Source: Trileptium ribeirensis (Eukaryota; Nematoda; Enoplea; Enoplida; Thoracostomopsidae). Taken from it: 64,000 nucleotides of DNA. This document shows, piece after piece, positions 49,401 to 62,332 of this stretch. Within the stretch, counting starts at the first letter, position 1, and every line of letters starts with the position of its first letter. Under the pieces are notes generated by a model, which worked only from the letters and a program-made list of their open reading frames with translations, did not search any database and was not told the origin of the DNA. The stretch is from positions 1 through 64,000 of the forward strand of contig JASANE010030106.1 in assembly GCA_030248225.1 (NCBI GenBank). The letters are read 5' to 3'. Both the position numbers and the translations under genes were made by a program.

Positions 49401-51041
49401 GAAAATTTGTAGTTTGCACTTTAGGATGTGTTCACGATGCGTCCGCTTTAATTCGATCTCATCCGATCCTATTTGCTATTGTATATACAGTGGTCGCATA
49501 GCGTCAGATCCGATACAAATCGATAGAGCATAATTAGTTTCCCTAGATCCGAATTGGATGATGCGGTATGAAAAATACAGGCAGCATATACTCAGTAGCT
49601 ATACGGTATACGCAGAATTTGGCTGTATTGGATCGGATCGGATGCAATCTGAAAACAGACTTGCAGCGAAAACTTATGAGTATCGTTATAAGTTCTCTAT
49701 TTCTCTGCTTTATTGTGACAGCGGTTTGAATTTTCTCCCGGAAACAAACTTTCGAGATGCTGTGCATAGTACTTAAATTATTTTCAAAAAGACACTGTTT
49801 ATACATAATGAAAGAATACACTGAATTAGAAATTATTTAAAACCGGTTATTTTTTAAAGCCATGTATTATCGTAAGTCAAGCTGAATTGCTTGTATTCAA
49901 TGTTATTATTAATCGAAAACAGTGGTATATAAACTTTGGACACTGGCTGTTAGCATTTTATGGCTTTAGTAAATATCAAAAGCACAGGAAGCTAGTTGTA
50001 AGCATGCTAGTGGAGCCAGTGAACAAAGCTTCAATATTACGTCAGTACTAGTTCAGTTCGGATAGCATACAGTCATTCGAGTTATCATTCGTGTTTTCAT
50101 TTAAATACGGTTTTTACGACGGATTACATTTGACAAGCGGAATGTTTTTATGTGAAATTGTACAGCGAAAATTTATCCTATTGTGTAATCGTATTTTAGT
50201 GAATAGACTGAATTATTTATCTGCAGTTGAGAAAGTCCAAGCGATGGATGTTTATAGTGTAGTAATAGATTTCAGATTCAAAGTAATGCGAAGGTACTGG
50301 CTAGGTTTGCGGGATAACTGATTTAGTAGTGTACGCTAGTCTTGTTTCACTAGGCTCTAGTCTGGTATAAATGAAGCCTGAAACTTTTCTGAAAGAACGG
50401 CATCTCCAGTGAGTGCGTGGGCATTGTGGTTATATAGGGGCGAGTATTTACTGTTATTTTAAAATACTTCTCACCAACACAAAACTCTTGACCGGAAGGT
50501 ATTTTCCTGCAGCATCACTCGTGGTCTTTGATTTGAAAACAAGTTATATTTCTGATTTATGTAGTCGTAAGCCGTGAGTACTATTATAACAAGTCTTGTA
50601 GAAAAATATATGTATGGTTGTATCTCCCACTGAATACATTTTGAATTTTTTAGAAGGAAAAACATCAGGGCAGCTACATTCTTGTCAAATTTTCAAAACA
50701 AATTATATTACGTAAAGAAACCGGACAAGCCTGTTGGATGAAAATTTGAACATTTCATGCCAAATCTGAACTATTATCAAAAGTTTTGTTCACACCGATG
50801 TCTTCCAAATTCTCATCTTCCTTATTTCCTCTCCCGAGAGTGTAAAAGTCGGTTGGAGAACGCTAGCCATTGTCAATAAAATAAAAAATTTTTAAGAACA
50901 ACATGGGGAAATTTGGCAAAATTATTAGTAAAAATTAGTGACACTGTGGCAAATTTTTGATTATCCATTGGCATTCACACCCCCTCACGCACCACTGTGT
51001 ACCGACGTAGCTATCGTAGCCGGAACCATCTACCCACAAGT
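46463..51041. other. Innexin 3' flank and unassigned sequence
   Basis: Includes the 3' UTR of unknown length (candidate AATAAA at 47608-47613) and a GATCGGATCGGAT-motif repeat at 49435-49660 shared with 13.1-13.3 kb. Frames at 46715-46918 and 50091-50321 are open but show no recognisable protein features. Nothing else is supported. Confidence 0.6.
47641..47720 (+). ncRNA. tRNA-like relic
   Basis: GGTCCTATGGCGCAATGGTCAG has the A box and D-arm look of a tRNA, followed by an anticodon-arm-like GTCTCACAATCATGAGG. The T arm and B box are missing or decayed. It is probably a tRNA pseudogene or SINE head rather than a working tRNA. Confidence 0.35.
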
Positions 51042-51440
51042 AGAGATGAGAAATCGCTGAAGTGTCTCGGTCCGGCCCGGTCCGGCTCGTTCGAGGAAAT
51101 CGAACTCGACCCGGTCTGGTCCGAAGCTGCAAAATTTCGGCCTAGCCAGGCCCGGTCCATTGGTAATCGGGTGTAGACAAGCTCAACAAAAAGGATAGAG
51201 GTGATATAAAGATAAAAACGCATCTACGTAATGAGTCCGATAAGAAATTCTTAAAACTCACCCAAGATTATCGAACCATGAAGTAATTATTTGGTCTATG
51301 ATTGAGCAGAACGGGCCAAATAGCCCAACTCGGCCCATTGGAAATCGAGGTCGGCTCAGCTTGGATCTGCAACATTTCGATCGGGCCCACGCCGTTCGAA
51401 GGGCGTGTGAGTTCGTCGGAAGACCGTTCCGTCTTCCGAA
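51042..51440. mobile_element. GC-rich inverted-repeat element, copy 1 (3' truncated)
   Basis: Starts TAGAGATGAGAA and shares GAAGCTGCAAAATTTCGGCCT, CCATTGGTAATCGGGTG and TTGGATCTGCAACATTTCG with the copy at 61865-62332. Two similar halves are visible inside. The right terminal repeat was not found. Confidence 0.65.
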
Positions 51441-54400
51441 ATTCCCAACCCTACCCTCAAGAAGACTGGTCTTGGGCAACCACGCATTGAGCTCATCTTA
51501 AAGCTGTTCAAAAACGAAGCTTGCAATCAGAGCACGTGCAACAATAAAGTGCATACGACAAACTCAGTTTCACATGACATTTCACATAGTTCGTTGATGC
51601 CACTGTCACCAGTGGACATGCTAGCACAATTATTCATCTATTCATTTATGTAGGTGGATATTAATAGAGAATTGCCTGATTTTGTTGCTTACACAATAAT
51701 TGTATAAATATACATTTGAGAACAATATTTACAGCAACAGTTGATGTTATAAACATTGTTCGCGCTGTTTGTTTAATTTGATTTAAAGAGTATGTGTAAT
51801 ATAAGCAAGTATATCACTATATATACATTTGATAGGTATATATATTTTAATACATTTGATAAGGCCAGTGTTTTTATTAATCCGTTATCAGTCACTTTCA
51901 GCAATAATATATTTGTGGGCTAATAAATTGAAGCTTAGGATAAGTTCTTTTGAAACTTTTCGTTTAGTACACCCTAGATTTCTTTCTTACGTACATGTAT
52001 CAGATCATTGAACTATTAGTATTATTAGTTTTTTGATAACGATATTTTACTACGTGACTGCTTAGCTAAGGCGCCACGTACAAATTTTATTATGGCTTTG
52101 TGACGCACTGTAATAGCAGTGTTTAGTTATTGTCTCGCTAATAAAAGAAACATGATATATGTACTAATACCGTTGTGTATCTAATGCCATATATGTATAC
52201 AGTTATAAGTGATGGCCGCAAGGAGGGCGACTGGTGTCATTAGTGCCTCGGCATAAGTCACCTAGAGAGGTCGTACGTAATATAGTTAAAAACCAGCTTA
52301 GTGTTAAGGTTCTTAGAAGCGTAAGCTTTTTGAGTTAGGGTTAGGCTTAGTGTGTGTGTTATATAACATGCGACTCTTAGGCAAATGCACAGTATATATA
52401 TAGAAGACTGCATAGCATGCATTTCACTTACACTCCAGAAGGTTGCATTGGGCATACATAATAGTCTTTATTTGTTAAATTTTAACGTTTCGCCGTTTGC
52501 TGTAAACATTCCAAAAATAAATATACTAAACTATAAATATAACTAATATACCAATAATAGTAATAAGTATACCATACTCAGAAACCATATTAACAGATCA
52601 ATCCCGGAGAATGATAAAGTTATAAAAATTTAGAGGTTTTGTTGTTTGTCCAAATTAGCAAAACAGTAAAAATTCTATTGAAGCCTCGTATCACACGTAT
52701 TAAAAAAGTAAACTTCTTGGGCTCAAATTGCCATTCTGCGTTGTTCTTCACTTGATCGGTTTTCTGAATCTTAATTAACATTTAAAAGAACATAAATGAG
52801 AATACGGGCTAAAGCACACAAAACGTTACGGACCAAAATGCCGATTAGCCAGAAATTGGGTCAAATTATCATAACACAGGTCCTTTGAGATTATAATGAA
52901 TGATTCTTTTACTATCAAACTTTATCAGATGCTTGGCTATATAGCGATTTACATGAGCCAAGTGCACTAAATTTCACGTGATATAGTTTTTAGAACGATT
53001 GCGGTTAGAACGAATGCAGTTGAGTAAAGGGAGATGAATATTGTATTTATATTGCTTTTGTCTACCCTTCAAATATATGAGACAAATTGATCCACTCTTT
53101 TATTGAGCTTCAAACAAAAAGTTCCAAATATATTTTAGTAGATAAAAGTATACATTATTCAACCGGTGCTTGTCTACTTAAACAAGTATTTTATACGCAA
53201 ACGCTTTAATCACACAAAATTATTCGCATAGTGCCGTTGTTAGCACACTCCTTACGACCCAAACAGGGCAGACGTATACATTATCATCCATAATTGGATA
53301 GACAAGGAAAAGACAACACGTTTCTGTTATCATACCTCCAATTGTTATACTGCTGAAAGCTGTAAATGTTGCGGAGATTGCTGGTTTTAAGCTTTAGATG
53401 CTAAAAGACATTTAAATTCATTTTTTGTTGTCAAGCTAAATTTTGAGCTTCAAGTAAATACAGGTTAATAATTTAGCTTAATTTAACGTCTGTGTAAGTT
53501 TGCTCAAGCATAATACATCTCTTAATTATTATCGTACACAGACGACCTCGCTTCCAATAATTGATATCCCACTGGTGCTACAAGAGGAGCACATTTCGAG
53601 TAATCGAGATCCACTGTAAGGCTACTCAGTCAATTTTCTGCACATACTCTCGTAACGCCCATCCTTGTTGCCTGTACTTTTGAGTAGTGTGCTGCATCGG
53701 AGGAATGATTTATTGAAACTGACATTAGTCTTCAAATATTTTGGTTGTAATCATCGGAGTAGGTTGAGCGACGAAAATGTAAGGAAACAGTAAAAAATTG
53801 TAGACTGAACTGTTATTTGGTAATTAGAACCTATTATTGTGAATAATGGATCGTTATATTCAATTTTATTTTAATCATCGTTACAATTTGGCTTTAGCAA
53901 AATTGATTGAAATTAGTATTACATTAGTATTAGATTTCAAATGCTAAATCAGCTAATGCAGATTTTTTTCTGTTTACATAAATTAGTAAAATACAGCTCA
54001 GTTTGTTGAACAGTTTCGATGATATACGATGTTGTCATAAGCTTACAAAAATTACATGGTAACTAGTGCTGTCAAACTGTGTTAGATTTATAATATTGCT
54101 ACAAGAATGAACCTCAAAATATATTTTTAGGCTTTCTCTTCAGAACCACATTCCATATAGACTTTTTGCTCCATGCCCAAACTATGTATGTTCACAACAG
54201 AGCTATGTAGACCAGCGACATAGATCAAATCACGAGCCTCTTCATAATGAGAAATTAATGTTGCTACAAAACAAATTATTACATCATGACATTATGACAA
54301 GTTATGACGTCCCAATAAGGTTTGACACTAATACTCTACTATAATTGTTTAATTTGGCACTAAAGGGTATATAAGTAGTAGCAATATAACAGTTAAAATT

Positions 54401-57102
54401 AACTGATGTTTTTACGAATTATCTAAGGGGTCGTTCACGTTTTGAAACATTTTTGCTCAAATTTAAATTAATATTTTTGCCAAAACTTGAATAACATCTT
54501 TTGCATTTTCATGCGAACTTGAACACGTGAACATTGTTCAAACTATTACAGTATATTATTTTAGCCAATCTGGTAGAAAGAACATATTTTGAAAATTTTG
54601 TGCTCAAAATTTATCATAAAAATTTGAAATATAGCGATTTGCCGCATTTTCCTTTGAAAATAATTGTTTTAACTAAGATAATATAAAAATTTGACCAAAT
54701 TTTAAGCTGCAATATCGAGTTCAAATTTTGAGCAAAATCTTTCGACGTCTGAGCTCACCATTAGATTTAACACTAATAAAATATTATAAATTTTTACAAA
54801 AAAAGGGAATTATCCAATGTTTAGTTTTCACATTAACAGCCTGCCACTGCAAGAAGTGGGTTAGGAAGTCAGTGTAACCGGTTCATTAGAGAGCATTTGC
54901 TTTAGTACAGTCCATAAGTTACTAGATTTTGATAGTTTTACTTACGTACGTAGCACAATACTGGCTGTACTGTACTGTTGAGAGCTTGCTTTATGTTTAA
55001 AGGCCTGACGATATAACTCCTTCCAGTTTATAGCTCAGTGTGATCGAAAGAGGTGAAAATAATGCACTGTCTTGTCGATGACAGACTTTATTTATCCTAT
55101 TGTCACCATAACATGGCAATGTTGTTTAAATACTGCAGCGGATTGTTTTTTACAGCATGCCAACTTACATATTCTCGTGATGTCATAATTTGTAATTTCG
55201 AGTACAATAGCCTGCAACAAAGACGATTTTAGAAAATACCACTAGGGTAGTTGCTTCTCCCAATACCGTCTTGGCAGTTGGGCTTTACACCATTTAACTA
55301 CGACAAACTCGACGGCATGCATAACTTAAAGACGGCTGGTTGAATCCATCTCCTGAGCATGAAAATTTTTTCCTGGTACGAACTAGACCTTGTGAGAATT
55401 GGGTTCCTAGGTGCACATTTTTGCTTTTTTGCTTGAAACAACACTATCTACAATATTTTACGGTAAGGAATATAATAATTTGCTATTTTTCTTTGCAGCA
55501 ATGATAACTTCGGAATGGGTTGACGGGTGCTGCTCATTTTGAGTGCTGAATGCATTGACATAAGCGTCAGCTAAAATCTCACCAAATACTTGTTTGTTTC
55601 ACTCAGGACTAAATTTTTTTTCTTTGTCTTCATACCCAGCTTTTAGAGAAACTATATTTTTTACTAAGTTTACGTGATAATAAATTTTTTTCAAGTACTT
55701 TGAACAGTAGTTGAGATATCGAAACTCTGGACGTTTGTATATATTGTGATAATATTATCCGTGAGTATCCACACATGCACAGGTCGACAAATTGTCATTC
55801 CTGCGCCTACAAGTTGGTAGACATAACTTGGTGAACATGAAGTATATCAAAATATTTCAGGGCAGCGCAGTATTTTCATTTTAACCATCTATGGCGTAGT
55901 GTCAACCATTTGACTTTAGTATGCACATTAAACTATTTCTAAACCTGAATCAGAAGGTGCATGCCTCGATCCTATACGCGAACACTATAATGGTAACCCA
56001 ATAAGTGAAAAACAAGATATACCTTTATACACTAAGCCGAGCTTTAGTCTAAACTTCATAACGTGCACAATCCTTAGGTTATAAGCGCTTTTACTTGCCA
56101 ATAAAAGAAGCTGAAAATGCGCAACTGGTTCCCATAAAAGAATTAAAACAAAGGGCCAATAAAAGAAGCTGTGTAACTTTAACGCACCATTCACCTTCCA
56201 CGTTGGTGTGTAGATAGTTAATGCATAAGTCTCTGAAAAATAGCGTCATAATACCATGTTAGTTTGAAAGTGATATTTCAGCTTTAAAGCAAAACGTTTG
56301 GGCAGTGGATACGATCTTGAATGTGATCTGTGGTTGAAAGGAAACATTCATGGGTCGAAATCCACAAAGTTTGAGCAAAGTCATGATATGTTAATCTAGG
56401 TACCAATGCTGTAATTTTGCAATGTAATGAAAACATACAGCAGCTGATGTAACCACGGTCGATGGATGTAAGAGAAAAAACCTGGCTTACTGGTGCATGC
56501 TGGCAAATATGTACACCCTGAAACGCTACCTACAGCAAAGATTATTTGAGTACGGAAATTTATATTTTCGTATCCACATATCGGATAATCATAAATAATA
56601 GAAACTAATGCTTTGGAATCTACACTTCAAATAATAAATTTCACACATTTCTTCGTATTATACATATGATTCTAGATTAATAACAAATTACATAGTTCTT
56701 CACTTTGCAGGAAACCGCACTGTAGAAGAAGCTATTGGCCTGATTTAAGCTATGACAGTTATTTATAGTGACATCTATTTGGCATGAAGCTGTCGAATAC
56801 TGGAGCATAGCAGCTTTAATTATGTTTCTTTTGTTCTTTATTTAACCATAGATTTGCAATTCTGGATAAATAGCAATATATAGCTATGCAATTCTACTTA
56901 AATATTATCGAAGTTTCTACTTGCATTGTCAGTCTTCCGTAACGAGGTTAACCTTCAGCTGTATTGTGTAGCATGACACATTGTTTAGCAGAAAGCGGTT
57001 AGATGAAAATTATTTATAACGTTTACGATACTATCGGTAGTTAATCAAAAACATGCATGGAACAGCCAATCTTATACCATATCCATCAATAAGGCTTTTT
57101 AT
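51441..57102. other. AT-rich sequence, one inverted-repeat element, otherwise unassigned
   Basis: Apart from the inverted-repeat element at 54428-54763, I see only short frames and AT-rich sequence. Confidence 0.6.
54428..54763. mobile_element. Short element with ~35-bp imperfect terminal inverted repeats
   Basis: The left end contains GAAACATTTTTGCTCAAATTT and the right end, reversed, GAAAGATTTTGCTCAAAATTT, with outermost GGTCGTTCACG and GGTGAGCTCAGACG. It is 336 bp, AT-rich and non-coding. No target duplication was recognised. Confidence 0.6.
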
Positions 57103-57454
57103 CATACATGGCGGCAGGGGGGTAACTCTCGTGAGGTCCGGACCCCCCCCCTCCACAGGGGCCGAGCAGCCAGCGGGGGTTACCCCACTGGGTTGGGGTG
57201 CGGAGCAACCCCCAAAGTGGGGTTGCGAACACCAAAATTCCCCGCCTCGACCAGTTTTGATGCCGGACCCTAGTGCAGAAACTGAACTCATAGGCGATAA
57301 ATATGGCTGCTAGGACCAAAAAAAAGGTCCTCACGGCCAACCCCCCTAGGAATATTTGGCCGGCCAAGGGGGATTACCCCCCGGGATGGCCATGACCCTC
57401 CCCCCGTGGGGGCCTCTGCCCCCCCCCCGGGATGACCGACCGCCGCCATGTATG
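57103..57454. mobile_element. MITE with 13-bp terminal repeats and 8-bp target duplication
   Basis: 352 bp. CATACATGGCGGC at the left and GCCGCCATGTATG at the right are perfect inverses. CTTTTTAT is duplicated at 57095-57102 and 57455-57462. The interior is strongly G/C-rich with runs of C or G and no transposase. The 8-bp duplication suggests a hAT-like mover, though the termini do not start CAG. Confidence 0.88.
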
Positions 57455-58479
57455 CTTTTTATATAAAATAATTACAAATTATTGTTGCAAAAGTTCAACT
57501 TCATATTTCGGAACTAAAATGAACTGTTCATAGGGTTGCAGTTAAGTTTTTCGAAAATGGGGATTTAGTTATTTGGCATGGTGCCGAAATGTGAGCTACA
57601 GGGTAGGTTTATAAATAATGGAATTCATTTTACATATTTCTTGTTTAGAAGATGAAAGTGTTTAGCCGCCGGTTGCAAAGTTGGCAAAATTACAAAATTA
57701 AAATTGAAACGATACAATGGACCGTAGTGGTCTGACACCTTTTACGGTTTTTTAGTCGCGAGGCGTATATATTTGGTGTTGCAAAATTATTATGGGTATA
57801 TGTTACTAACACTACTATTTTACTAATTATCATGCATGCAAGACATAAATACCGAGTTCTGTATTAAGAGAATGGAAATGTAAGGTGTATTAGTCATCAA
57901 AGCATTCTTTGTAAAATAACAGGTAAACCTCAGGTTTAAACTAGATTTCTCGATGAATAGTAGTAAACGTGTACGAATCAATAAAGTCATTGCCCTATGA
58001 CCTAGTTATTGAGGCAAAGTCTTGTGTACAAATCTGATTTTCGTATTTTTGTTTCCCATCACTACGGGGTCCAGTCTCAGTGAGCATAATGCTTTCCCGT
58101 TGGGCATCAGTCTCACTTTGGACCAACAGTCTTTATAACATCTTGGAAGACCATCAAACGTTTCATTGCGCACTGGCAGTCTTGTAGTACGCCAGTGTCT
58201 ATGTTCTGCAGCAGTGTTAATAATTAACGTCTAGGTGTACTTAATTTCTCGGCTTACTAGGAAACAATGTTTACCAATCAGCTATGCTATATTGACGATA
58301 TTTTGGGTTACATAACATACAAAAATAAGACACGCTAAGCAGTTTTAATGCAAATAGTAAGTAAGACATCAAAATGGCACAAGTACAAATTGTCTTGGAT
58401 TTAATATTTGCATTCTATATTGTCAATATCAATCACTAATTATGATTTATTGTTCAAATAAACTATATATTGTAGCTGT
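57455..58479. other. AT-rich sequence, nothing recognised
   Basis: Only a CCGCCGGTTGCAAAGTTGG motif near 57667, similar to 16257-16275, stands out. Confidence 0.55.
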
Positions 58480-60660
58480 ACGGACTGTTCTACTCTAACT
58501 TGCAGGGAATCCCTGCCCGGTTGTGTCTTGTGCTTTCCGGAGCCAGAGCAACCGAAAACTAACCCAGAAGCAATACACATGCAGGAAGAATCCCCGTGCT
58601 CAGATAATAGTATTCGGCAGGGGGCCAGCTTAGGTGTACAAGTGGTCTGCTGGATGAAGAGGTCCCCCGAGTTTGACGAACCATTCTGACTGTGAAGGCA
58701 GAAATGGCAGCACTCCAACATACCATATCTATTGTCCAGCAGTTTCTAGCCTCGTGGACTACGAGATTGACAGGTTAGCCACTTCTTTCAGTCTCCGACA
58801 TCCTGAAACGCCAGCTTCTGATCGTATTTTTATTTCGATCGTCCAGCACACTACTTAAATTACGCCAGGGCCAAGCAACGGGCCCGCGGAAAAGATATGG
58901 CGATGGCCACAGGTCTGGGCCTCTCACTCAACAAACGAAACCTCCGCCATTGGAAAACGTAAGATGACGCGAACGAATTCTTTTTCTATCTGGTTCAGTT
59001 TTATCGATCTCGCAAAAGGAACGAAGCACCGACAAGCCTAGCCTACCAACTTAGCTGCCATTCAGCTGATATTTGTGCTGGTCCGAAACTACGAGCGGAC
59101 TATGATGCGCTTTCAACCAAAGGAAATGGAGGCATTCTAATCCTCTAACATACTACCTTGTCAAACTCGTTATTTCTAGCGATTAGCGACTCCCGCATCG
59201 GACGGGTTGAGCCAAACAACCACAGACGACGGTGGGATCTACTCTCAGGGTGCTCCCGCAGGTGCAGCCATAGGCCCCCGAGTTGGATTTCCCTTCGGTC
59301 AGAGTATCCAACAGTTACTGCCTAAATCCAAAGTGTAGCCTACTGTTTCATTAGATTTACGTGATGTAAAGACCAAAGTCAAAAGAACTAATATAGCATT
59401 TTCGCTCTGAGTTCCAAAGAAAGCCATGTTTATCATTTACTAGCCAAAATTCTTTTCCCATACAGTCACAAAGTACATACGAACATTTTATGCATAAGTG
59501 TAATAATGGCAAATAAAACAATGACAGAACCGCATAGAATATATACAAATGAAGCTTTCGCTGTTCCTTTACAACGTCTCAGACTCCTGCTGCGCGGCAA
59601 CGAGTCTCGTAAACAAATATACATTTAACGTGCTCCGCTGCGAGCAAGCATGCCAAATGACGCAAACGTATGAAGCCTGGTACCGTGCTAGGAACAGGTC
59701 CGGGGTCACAGTTCGGCTCTAAAATTATGTTTAAACATTGATAATTTTTTTGCTTTAAAACATTTTCTTGAGCAAAAGATGGTTGCACCTACACCAGAAA
59801 CGAGCACCGCGGGCAAAGACAAACTCAAAGCGAGCTCGAACGAAACTACCACAATATGCAGCCATGCTGCCGACATGGCCAGCGAGATCAACCAGGAGGC
59901 TTTTACTTAAACTAAAGACTATAGAAAATACTATCGAAACAAAACGACGCGTTAAACAGCAAGTTCAACCGAGACTAAGACCCCTGATCGCATGAAGCAG
60001 CGTCTTTTATAATCTTTACTCCGCACTACGATGTCTCGCAACGCCGAGACTAAATGGTCCCTGCCAATTAGAAACCCGAAAATGTGTTCAGCGCTAGTGG
60101 CTAGTTATATAACCAGGTTAACCCGGTAATCATCCTGAATACTCGAAATATTAACCTCATAAATATAATATGCTCATAAATGCTCATAAACGATCAAAAT
60201 ATAACACCCAAATTAACAAAACAACATATGAAACAACCTTTACACTGCAAACGATCACAGAATGTCCCATCATGGATGAAATTTTAGGCCCACACTTTTA
60301 ACCCACTGGGGTTGTATCAAAACTGACAGAGCCATCAAGTCGTTGAGCCACTGCGGGCTGACTTTTTTTAGTTTGTAATGAGCAGTCGGTATACAGAAAC
60401 CGAATAGCCGTTCAGCGGCTGTTCTTCCAAGTACGGGCTTCTCGGGCGCGCCATAAAAAAGCCGAAAGGCGACCACTACATGAATTACTGACACACGAGA
60501 AAATAAGCCAAAGAGAAACGGTAACGCATCGATTAAAAGGTGCTCCGCCTGTCGTAACTTAAACTCTCCCGTTCCGCTCAAGTGCCGTGGGGATTTACCC
60601 AGCCCAATAGAATACGATATCCGTCCTTCGAGCCCTACCAAGTAACCGCTAGCCACGAAA
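58480..60660. other. GC-richer decayed block, possibly an old retroelement
   Basis: Base composition differs from the neighbours. On the + strand around 58960-59120 a frame reads DDANEFFFYLVQFYRSRKRNE and LAYQLSCHSA, reminiscent of a Gag capsid helix pattern. A short ATG frame lies at 59779-59907 (MVAPTPETSTAGKDKLKASS). A 128-codon frame is open on the minus strand at 60270-60656 without recognisable motifs. I found no reverse transcriptase or terminal repeats, so the assignment is a guess. Confidence 0.3.
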
Positions 60661-61605
60661 ATTAAAATTGTCTTTCTCTACACAGCAAACTGAAGTATTT
60701 TCATAGTTTAACAAAAACATAACTTCGCTGCAATACTAATAATCAAGGTCTGGTGAAAGATTACAGCACCGTGCAGTGGCAATAAAATGCAAACCAATAA
60801 ACTATAACTGTTGAGCGCCAGCAGTCCGAGCACAACATCGCAGGGGGTTATAAATTCCAGCGTAACGAACTGCACACCTCTACAAAAACCAGGAGTAAAA
60901 TGTCATCGTGTCCAGAATTTTTGTGCCGAAAGATCATATGGGGAGCGTTTAAGCCTCGACAATAAAACGTTACAGAGAACCTTTAAGTACTCATAAATAC
61001 ATTTTGTTACGAGGCTACGGACCGAAATAGAACGTCGTAAACTCAACGGTTACTAAAACCTGCACGCAGAAAATTTTGGTCAAAATTAGAAGGACTACGA
61101 ATGCGAAGATGAAAATACAAAACAAACACGACGTATAGGTTGCAGAAACGATACAAAACAATGTGAAATTAGACCAGTGAGACACCTCAAGCCTGGTACA
61201 AAATGCCAAAAAGCCAGTATAGTATCGCCATGTTTAATACTAGAACAGCCTAGTTAGCCAGAAACAACGCGAATATCGATCTGAAAACACGCAAAAATCG
61301 AGCCAGCCACAATTTGGTCTCGACTCTCGCGAGGTGGCGGCCGGCGGTTGCGAACGACACCGAACATGCGACATGTCGCTCGTGCGAGTACCTCGTTTCT
61401 GAAATGCATGTAAGGGCGCTGTTGAAAAGAATGTCCCTTACAATATGAATTGAACTGAAATAATCTTTTCTCTTCATTAAACAAATGGTTTTGTTGTATA
61501 TATACAAACATCGCTTAGAGTCCACACAAGTGACACAAATAGCTATAAACATCGATATACTAAGTAATGTCATTCAGAATTAGAGGACATTTGTTCTGTT
61601 GATTG
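60661..61605. other. Unassigned sequence
   Basis: Short frames on both strands only, with no recognisable domain, repeat or RNA. Confidence 0.55.
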
Positions 61606-61786
61606 CACGGGCGCAACCAAACACATCTATACAGAGGGTCCTGACTAAGCCAGGGTGGGCGCAGCCAAAACATACCTTTCACACATAACAGTGATATCAA
61701 CCTTTCTGTCGCATTTCAGGCGAAGGAATCCGGTTGCTGTACTGGGGGAGGGGCGCGGCTCCAGTGCCCCCTTGGCTGCGCCCCTG
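61606..61786. mobile_element. Short hAT-like element
   Basis: 181 bp. The left end CACGGGCGCAACCAA and the right end CTTGGCTGCGCCCCTG are imperfect inverses of the common CAGGGGCGCAGCCAAG hAT terminus. The flanking octamers GTTGATTG and GTTTGTTA agree at only five of eight positions, so the duplication is uncertain. Confidence 0.6.
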
Positions 61787-61864
61787 GTTTGTTACAACCC
61801 GTTAAATGGGGTTGACTGGGCCCCACTCTAAGAAATTGTGGCTATGACCCTGCCACCAATTAAC

Positions 61865-62332
61865 TAGAGGTGAGAACGGGCCGAAATTGTTTGGCCTGGC
61901 CGAAGCCGGCTCTTTGAAAATTGGGGTCGGCCCGGCACGACCCAGAGCTGCAACATTTCGGCTTGGCCGCTGTGGCCCATTGGTAATCGGGTGCAGGCAC
62001 GCTCGATATAAACAATACAGGCGATATAAACTAAAAACTACATATATGAATCGAACCATACATAAATTTAAAAAAAGAACCCAGTGTTATCCAATCTTGT
62101 GCTAATCTTTCAGTCTCTCAGTGAGGTAAAAACAAACTATGTTTTTTGGCCCGACCATGCCGGTTGAAAATCGGGGTTGGCCCGGTTAGCTTGGATCTGC
62201 AACAATTTATGAACCCGGATTGGCAAAATGTGGACGCCGCCCGACCCGTTAGCAGCCGGGTGTCGGCTTGCCGTGCCCGGCCTGCGGGCCGGGCTGTTAC
62301 GGCCAGTGTGCAATAAGAAATTCTCGCCTCTA
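61865..62332. mobile_element. GC-rich inverted-repeat element, copy 2
   Basis: 468 bp with terminal repeats TAGAGGTGAGAA at the left and TTCTCGCCTCTA at the right. The interior is rich in GGCCCGG-type sequence, with two related halves. It shares long blocks with 51042-51440. It has no coding capacity. Confidence 0.75.

Noticed and set aside
50091..50321. 76-codon + frame
   Set aside because: No ATG at its start, no motifs and no splice partners.
60270..60656. 128-codon minus frame
   Set aside because: Open but with no recognisable domain; it lies in a GC-richer block where chance frames are longer. Not called as a gene.
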